Part shown: positions 34,032 through 38,050 of the stretch, in pieces
Numbering within the stretch: the first letter of the stretch is position 1
Layout of the letters: each line of letters starts with the position of its first letter
Origin: Accumulibacter sp.
GTDB taxonomy: Bacteria; Pseudomonadota; Gammaproteobacteria; Burkholderiales; Rhodocyclaceae
NCBI RefSeq assembly: GCF_023806565.1
Contig: NZ_JAMTDV010000023.1
Coordinates: 1-38,050, forward strand
Reading direction: 5' to 3'
DNA length: 38,050 nt
Notes under the pieces: generated by a model
What the model was told of the DNA's origin: nothing
Database searches by the model: none
The model's input: the letters and a program-made list of their open reading frames with translations, nothing else
Made by a program: the position numbers and the translations under genes

Positions 34032-35429
34032 ATGCCAGCGATGCCACAACCAACGCAAATCGCCGAGATCTCCCAGATCTTCCTCAGCGCCACGGCGCAG
34101 GACTGCCGCAGCTATCGCGAAGCGGTGCGCGACGCGCTGCAGCGCAACGTGGACGGGGCGCAGGTGTGGCTGCAGGAGGACTGGGCGGCCGGCGGCCAGT
34201 TCGTCGTCGAGGTCTGCCGCGACAAGGTCTGCTCGCGCGACGCCTACCTGGGGCTGTTCGGTCATCGTTACGGCTGGATCCCTCCGGACCACAGCAAGTC
34301 GATCACCGAGCTCGAATTCGGCTGGGCGCTCGAGCGCTGGCCGCGGCAACAGGCGGCCCCGATCTTCGTCTTCCTGCCGTTACCGGGCAGCGAGGCCGAC
34401 GACAGGCTGCGCGCGTGGGCAGCCGCCTGCTTTCGGCTCGAATGCCCCGACGAGGCTTCCCGCCGCCTGCAGGACCAGCGGCAGTCGGCGTTCCTGAATC
34501 TGGTCCGCTCCTGGGCGGCAGGGCGCATCCTGCTCTTCTACGAACACGAGCAGGAACTGCGCGAGAAGGCGATCGCTAGCGTCAATCACTGGAATCTGGC
34601 CCTGTTGCGCCGCGCGATCGACGACCGCCGGCAGGTGAAGGGCGACATTCCCGCCGACGAACTCGGGCGCATCGGTCGCGAGCCGCAGCGCCGGGCACTG
34701 ACCGACGCACTCGCCGCGTTCCACGATCGGCCCGGGCAGCGCGCCGTCGCTTTTCTCGTCCATGGCCGGGAAAACCACGGCCAGCGCGAGTTCGCCGAGT
34801 GGCTCGCGCGCTCGGACGAGCCCTGGGACGAATGCGGCGACGACTTCTCGCTCCATTGCGGGCAACCGGGCGATGCCGACAGCAGCGAATCGCTGATCCG
34901 CTGGGTGGGCAGCGAACTGCGCGAGCCGGTGATCGGCGAGGCGGCGATCGAGGCGCTGGCGGTGGCAGTTGCCGCCGCGCTGGCTCGCCGCTCGCTGGTC
35001 TTCATCCAGCGCAGTGCCGGCCAGCAGGCGCAACGCCTTCTCCATTTCTGCCAGGATTTCTGGCAGCCGCTGCTCGCCGCCTTGGCCCGCCGGCCGGCAG
35101 CGGGCAGCGGACGCCTGTACTGGTTCGTCGTCGACCACGCGTGCCTCGCCGGAGAATGCGGCGGGGCGGTATGCTCCGACGAGGCGAACGGTGGCGCCGT
35201 CGACTGCGAGCGCCTGCTGGCGCTGCCGGAACTCGGCGCGATTACCGCGAGTCAGGTCAGAACCTGGCTTGGCGAATTGCGCAAGTCGGTCGGCATCGAT
35301 CTCGGCGCCGACCGCCGGCAGCAGATCGCCGATTACGCGACGCATCCCGACGGCAATCCGGCCAACGTCTACGATCGCCTCCAGCGCGAGGGTTTCTGGG
35401 CCAACGCTACCTCAAGGAAAGGGCAATGA
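34032..35429 (+). CDS. DUF4062 domain fused to an inactive-STAND (iSTAND)-like domain
   Basis: The 465-residue protein has an N-terminal DUF4062-type Rossmann-like domain (about 15-155). It shows I-F-L-S-A-T near 16-21, a segment G-L-F-G-H-R-Y-G-W-I-P with the downstream S-I-T-E-L-E-F, and the C-terminal strand I-L-L-F-Y. The second half (about 195-440) resembles inactive STAND NTPase modules: where Walker A would be it reads F-L-V-H-G-R-E-N-H-G-Q (241-251), without the G-K-T/S. It would act as sensor or adaptor, not ATPase. ATG 34041 is an equally good start; both lie after the promoter, with a weak ribosome site. Its stop overlaps the MoxR start as ATGA, so the two are co-translated. I infer membership in a vWA-MoxR conflict system from the neighbours. 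Confidence 0.8.
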   Translation: MPAMPQPTQIAEISQIFLSATAQDCRSYREAVRDALQRNVDGAQVWLQEDWAAGGQFVVEVCRDKVCSRDAYLGLFGHRYGWIPPDHSKSITELEFGWALERWPRQQAAPIFVFLPLPGSEADDRLRAWAAACFRLECPDEASRRLQDQRQSAFLNLVRSWAAGRILLFYEHEQELREKAIASVNHWNLALLRRAIDDRRQVKGDIPADELGRIGREPQRRALTDALAAFHDRPGQRAVAFLVHGRENHGQREFAEWLARSDEPWDECGDDFSLHCGQPGDADSSESLIRWVGSELREPVIGEAAIEALAVAVAAALARRSLVFIQRSAGQQAQRLLHFCQDFWQPLLAALARRPAAGSGRLYWFVVDHACLAGECGGAVCSDEANGGAVDCERLLALPELGAITASQVRTWLGELRKSVGIDLGADRRQQIADYATHPDGNPANVYDRLQREGFWANATSRKGQ

Positions 35430-36376
35430 CCGTGCCGCAGCAGAAAGCTCCCGACCTCACCTTCTCCGGCAAGAGCTGTGCTTCCTACCTTGCCGCGCCG
35501 GAGACCGCCGTGATCGTCAACCTGGCGATCCACCTCGAACGGCCGCTGCTCGTCGAGGGCGAAGCCGGCTGCGGCAAGACGCGCCTCGCTGCCGCCGTGG
35601 CCGAAGAACTAGAACTCGCCGACCGGCTGATCGTCATCACCGTCAAGAGCACGATGCAGGCCAAGGACCTGCTCTACCGCTTCGACGCGCTGCGCCGCCT
35701 GCAGGACGCGCAGAACCCGGGCAACCAGCTGGCGCGCAGCGTCTACCCCTACCTCACGCTCGAACCGCTCGGGCACGCGATCCGCGAGGGCAAGCCCTGT
35801 GTCGTGCTGATCGACGAAATCGACAAGGCCGACATCGATTTCCCGAACGACCTGCTCGACGTCCTCGACCGCTTCGAATTCGACATCGACGATCTGCCGC
35901 GCGAGGAGAGCGACGCCTGCCTCGAGCACAAGGGTTTCGCGCGCCACGTCGCCGGCCCGCTGCAGGGCGTCCGGCCGCTGGTGATCATCACCAGCAACCG
36001 CGAGAAGCAGTTGCCCGAACCGTTCCTGCGCCGTTGCCTGTACGTCCAGCTCGATTTCCCCGACGACCCCGCGATCCTCGCCGAAATCGTCCGCCGGAAC
36101 CTCGCCGTCCACCAGGAAGACGTCGCCGACGAACTGATCGCCGGCGCCGTCGAGCGCTTCTGCGAAGTCCGCGAGCGCGCGCAGGCAAGCGGCGCACAGA
36201 AGCTGCCGGCGACCAGCGAACTCGTCGATTGGGTGCGCGTCCTCCACTGGCAGCAGCGCAACAGCGCGAGCGTCGTTTCGCAACCCTTGACGGTCGCCGA
36301 CCAGGCGGTGCTGTTCAAGATTCGCCACGACCTCGAGCGCTATCGTGCGCACATCGCCGCGGAGGCGAGCCGTTGA
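35426..36376 (+). CDS. MoxR-family AAA+ ATPase
   Basis: The 316-residue ATPase has Walker A G-E-A-G-C-G-K-T at 45-52 and Walker B C-V-V-L-I-D-E-I-D at 125-133. Sensor 1 lies in I-I-T-S-N-R and the Arg finger segment is L-P-E-P-F-L-R-R-C. MoxR proteins usually remodel or activate partners together with a vWA protein, encoded here immediately downstream. Both ends overlap neighbours (ATGA at the start, TTGA at the end), giving tight translational coupling. The frame extends upstream to 34799 without a start supported by a ribosome site. Confidence 0.95.
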   Translation: MTVPQQKAPDLTFSGKSCASYLAAPETAVIVNLAIHLERPLLVEGEAGCGKTRLAAAVAEELELADRLIVITVKSTMQAKDLLYRFDALRRLQDAQNPGNQLARSVYPYLTLEPLGHAIREGKPCVVLIDEIDKADIDFPNDLLDVLDRFEFDIDDLPREESDACLEHKGFARHVAGPLQGVRPLVIITSNREKQLPEPFLRRCLYVQLDFPDDPAILAEIVRRNLAVHQEDVADELIAGAVERFCEVRERAQASGAQKLPATSELVDWVRVLHWQQRNSASVVSQPLTVADQAVLFKIRHDLERYRAHIAAEASR

Positions 36377-37527
36377 ACGACGCCGGCGAACTGCCGCCAC
36401 TGCTCCTCGGACTGTTCCGCGAGTTGCGCGCGAACGGCGTCGCGGTCGGCGTTCGCGACTACCTCGACGGCCTGCGCGCCTTGCGCCTCGGCCATGGAGC
36501 CGGCAGTCGGCAGGCGCTGCGCGAACTCGCGCTGGCTTTGTGGGCGCGTTCGGAAGCGGAACGGCGGCTGATCGCGCGCTGGTTCGACGCCATTCCGGAA
36601 GTGCCGCCGACGCTGCTCGAGCGAGTCGAGGGCGTGGTGAGCACGCTCGAGGAAAGCGTGCACGCCGGCACCAGCGGCGAGCGCAGCCGGCGCACGACGA
36701 TTCCTCCGGCGGTACCGCCGCCGACGGCAAGCTCGCCCGGCAAGACCGGTGGCGCGGCCGGCGAGGCACGCGCCCGCATTTCGTTCGCCGCGCGGCACGA
36801 GGGCGAGGGTTTGCCGCTGCCGCGTTTGCCGCTGGCACCGCAGATCGCCGAACACTACGTGCTGCAGCCGCAGGCAGCGATCAGCGCGCGCAATCTGGCC
36901 GTTCTCTGGCGGCGTTTTCGCCGCAGCACGCGCAGCGGCGCGGGCGCCGGGCAGCGCAGCGAAATCGACCTGCCGGCGACGATCCGCGAGCGTTGCCGCC
37001 GCGGTCTGCTCGCACGGCCCGTCTGTCGCCCGCCGCGCAGCAACTGCGCGCGCCTGCTGGTGCTCGCCGACGCCAGCACGAGCATGGACCCGTGGCGTCC
37101 TTTCCTCGCCACGCTCGCGGCCTCGCTGCCGCTCGGCCGCCTGGCCAGCGCCGAACTGCGCTACTTTGCCAACCTGCCGCGGCGGAAACTGTTTGCCGAC
37201 GTCGAACTGACACAGGCCGAGCCGCTCGACGATCTCCTGCGCGAGAACGCCGGCGCCGCGCTGCTGATCGTCAGCGACGCCGGCAGCGCGCGCGGCTACC
37301 TGAACCACCGGCGGGCGCGGCAGACGATCGACTTCCTCGCCGCAGCGGCACGCCGCTTCGCCGCGATCGTCTGGCTCAACCCGATGCCGGCGGCGCGCTG
37401 GCGCGCCACCACCGCCGAACGCATCGCCGACGCTCCGGCCGCGGACGGCCGGCCACGGCTGCCGATGCTGCCGCTCGACGCCGCCAGCCTGCTGCGCGCC
37501 GTCGACATCCTGCGCGGCCAGCGTTAG
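36373..37527 (+). CDS. vWA (CoxE-like) domain protein partner of MoxR
   Basis: The 384-residue protein starts at TTG 36373, overlapping the MoxR stop as TTGA, with GGAGG at 36361-36365 seven bases before. The N-terminal helical part resembles CoxE/YehP-type proteins; a Pro/Ser/Thr-rich linker (about 105-130) follows. The C-terminal von Willebrand A domain has the metal-binding MIDAS motif D-A-S-T-S at 233-237 and a strand L-L-I-V-S-D-A-G-S-A. The motif is intact, so metal-dependent binding of a partner is likely. The open frame continues back to 34969 but only as a shadow of the upstream genes. Confidence 0.88.
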   Translation: MNDAGELPPLLLGLFRELRANGVAVGVRDYLDGLRALRLGHGAGSRQALRELALALWARSEAERRLIARWFDAIPEVPPTLLERVEGVVSTLEESVHAGTSGERSRRTTIPPAVPPPTASSPGKTGGAAGEARARISFAARHEGEGLPLPRLPLAPQIAEHYVLQPQAAISARNLAVLWRRFRRSTRSGAGAGQRSEIDLPATIRERCRRGLLARPVCRPPRSNCARLLVLADASTSMDPWRPFLATLAASLPLGRLASAELRYFANLPRRKLFADVELTQAEPLDDLLRENAGAALLIVSDAGSARGYLNHRRARQTIDFLAAAARRFAAIVWLNPMPAARWRATTAERIADAPAADGRPRLPMLPLDAASLLRAVDILRGQR

Positions 37528-37532
37528 CGCCG

Positions 37533-38050
37533 ATGCCGTATCCCGCCGCTCTCGGCCAGCGCCCGCTCGCAGTCGGCGAAGCGTACGCCGCGCTTGCGCA
37601 GTACGCCAGCGACTACGGCCGCCAGTCGTTGCTGCTGCTGATGCACGCGTCGGTCGCCGAAACGCTGCGCGCCGACCTGCTCGACCTGATCCGCGTCAAT
37701 TTCCTCGGCGCCAGCGCCGGCGATGCGAGCATCGACGCCGATGTCCTCTTCTCGCCGCTGTGCAGCACGCTTGGCGGCGGCTACTACCGGATCGACGCGC
37801 AGGTGCGCTGGCACGCCCTGGCGCTGCTGCGCTCGCTGTATCGCGACGACGCGCAGGCGCGCGAGCGGCGCGTCGCCGAACTGCTCTGGCGCTACGTCGA
37901 GGCGATGGAAAAGCAGGCCAGTCGCGGCGCCGATCCTCGTCTCGCCGAATTTCTCGCCATTCAGCGCTGGGTCGCGCTGGCTTTCCTCGAACCGGCGAGC
38001 GCCGCGCACGCCTTCGCCGAAGCCTTGCGGCAGGCCGGCGACGCGCCGCA
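37533..38050 (+). CDS. fourth gene of the vWA-MoxR operon, N-terminal part only (cut by window end)
   Basis: An open frame from ATG 37533 starts five bases after the vWA stop and continues without a stop through the window end (172 codons visible). The visible part is helical. It includes D-L-L-D-L-I-R-V-N-F-L, then D-A-D-V-L-F-S-P-L-C, then G-G-G-Y-Y-R-I-D followed by helices ending near A-I-Q-R-W-V-A. This resembles an N-terminal module I associate with effector or VMAP-type proteins of vWA-MoxR systems, often joined to formylglycine-generating-enzyme-like, protease or WD40 domains. The C-terminal effector cannot be seen, so function remains open. Confidence 0.75.
   Translation, partial: MPYPAALGQRPLAVGEAYAALAQYASDYGRQSLLLLMHASVAETLRADLLDLIRVNFLGASAGDASIDADVLFSPLCSTLGGGYYRIDAQVRWHALALLRSLYRDDAQARERRVAELLWRYVEAMEKQASRGADPRLAEFLAIQRWVALAFLEPASAAHAFAEALRQAGDAP

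Noticed and set aside
34969-36372. N-terminal 468 codons of the long frame that ends as the vWA protein
   Set aside because: They run out of frame through the DUF4062 and MoxR genes; the TTG at 36373 with GGAGG is the credible start.
1-38050. CRISPR array, tRNA, rRNA, complete insertion sequence
   Set aside because: No regularly spaced repeats, no cloverleaf I could recognise, no rRNA core sequence, and no transposase with terminal repeats.

Overview
The window looks like a chromosomal segment of a GC-rich betaproteobacterium. Rhodocyclales, and perhaps the Accumulibacter lineage, is my best guess; this rests on gene content, protein flavour and base composition, and no marker gene in the window settles it. 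Almost all of it is coding. I see no rRNA, tRNA, CRISPR array or complete insertion sequence.

Positions 1-5862 hold an AT-richer left edge with the possible tail of a recombinase-like gene. A partial set of phenylacetate-degradation genes follows on the + strand: a PaaN-type aldehyde dehydrogenase, PaaG isomerase, PaaK phenylacetate-CoA ligase and a PaaJ/PcaF thiolase. The PaaABCDE epoxidase and PaaZ are not in the window. An AraC-type regulator (5920-6942, -) faces a second + strand group.

Positions 7120-12404 encode two small MaoC/hot-dog proteins, an acyl-CoA ligase, a class II-type polyhydroxyalkanoate (PHA) synthase and a PhaZ-type intracellular PHA depolymerase. Positions 12521-23716 hold beta-oxidation genes: a FadN-like fused dehydrogenase/hydratase with a thiolase, a second bifunctional FadB/FadJ-like enzyme, a FadL outer-membrane channel, and a second FadN-like/thiolase pair behind its own strong sigma-70 promoter and a PsrA-like palindrome. 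Read together, this is a route from imported fatty acids (FadL) through activation (ligase) and oxidation (FadN, FadB, FadA) to R-3-hydroxyacyl-CoA (MaoC pair) and on to storage and recovery of medium-chain PHA (PhaC, PhaZ).

Positions 23858-33784 are mostly housekeeping genes: a DUF2802 protein, a small TPR protein, RidA, RecG, a methyltransferase, the potassium transporter Kup, a secreted beta-helix protein, DsbD and CutA.

The right end (33944-38050) holds the most unusual unit. A promoter is followed by four tightly packed + strand genes: a DUF4062 protein fused to an inactive-STAND-like domain, a MoxR AAA+ ATPase, a vWA protein with an intact MIDAS motif, and a fourth gene cut by the window end. 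Overlapping stop/start codons link the first three. The set matches the layout of the vWA-MoxR NTP-dependent conflict (defence) systems predicted by comparative genomics; the effector probably lies in or beyond the truncated last gene.
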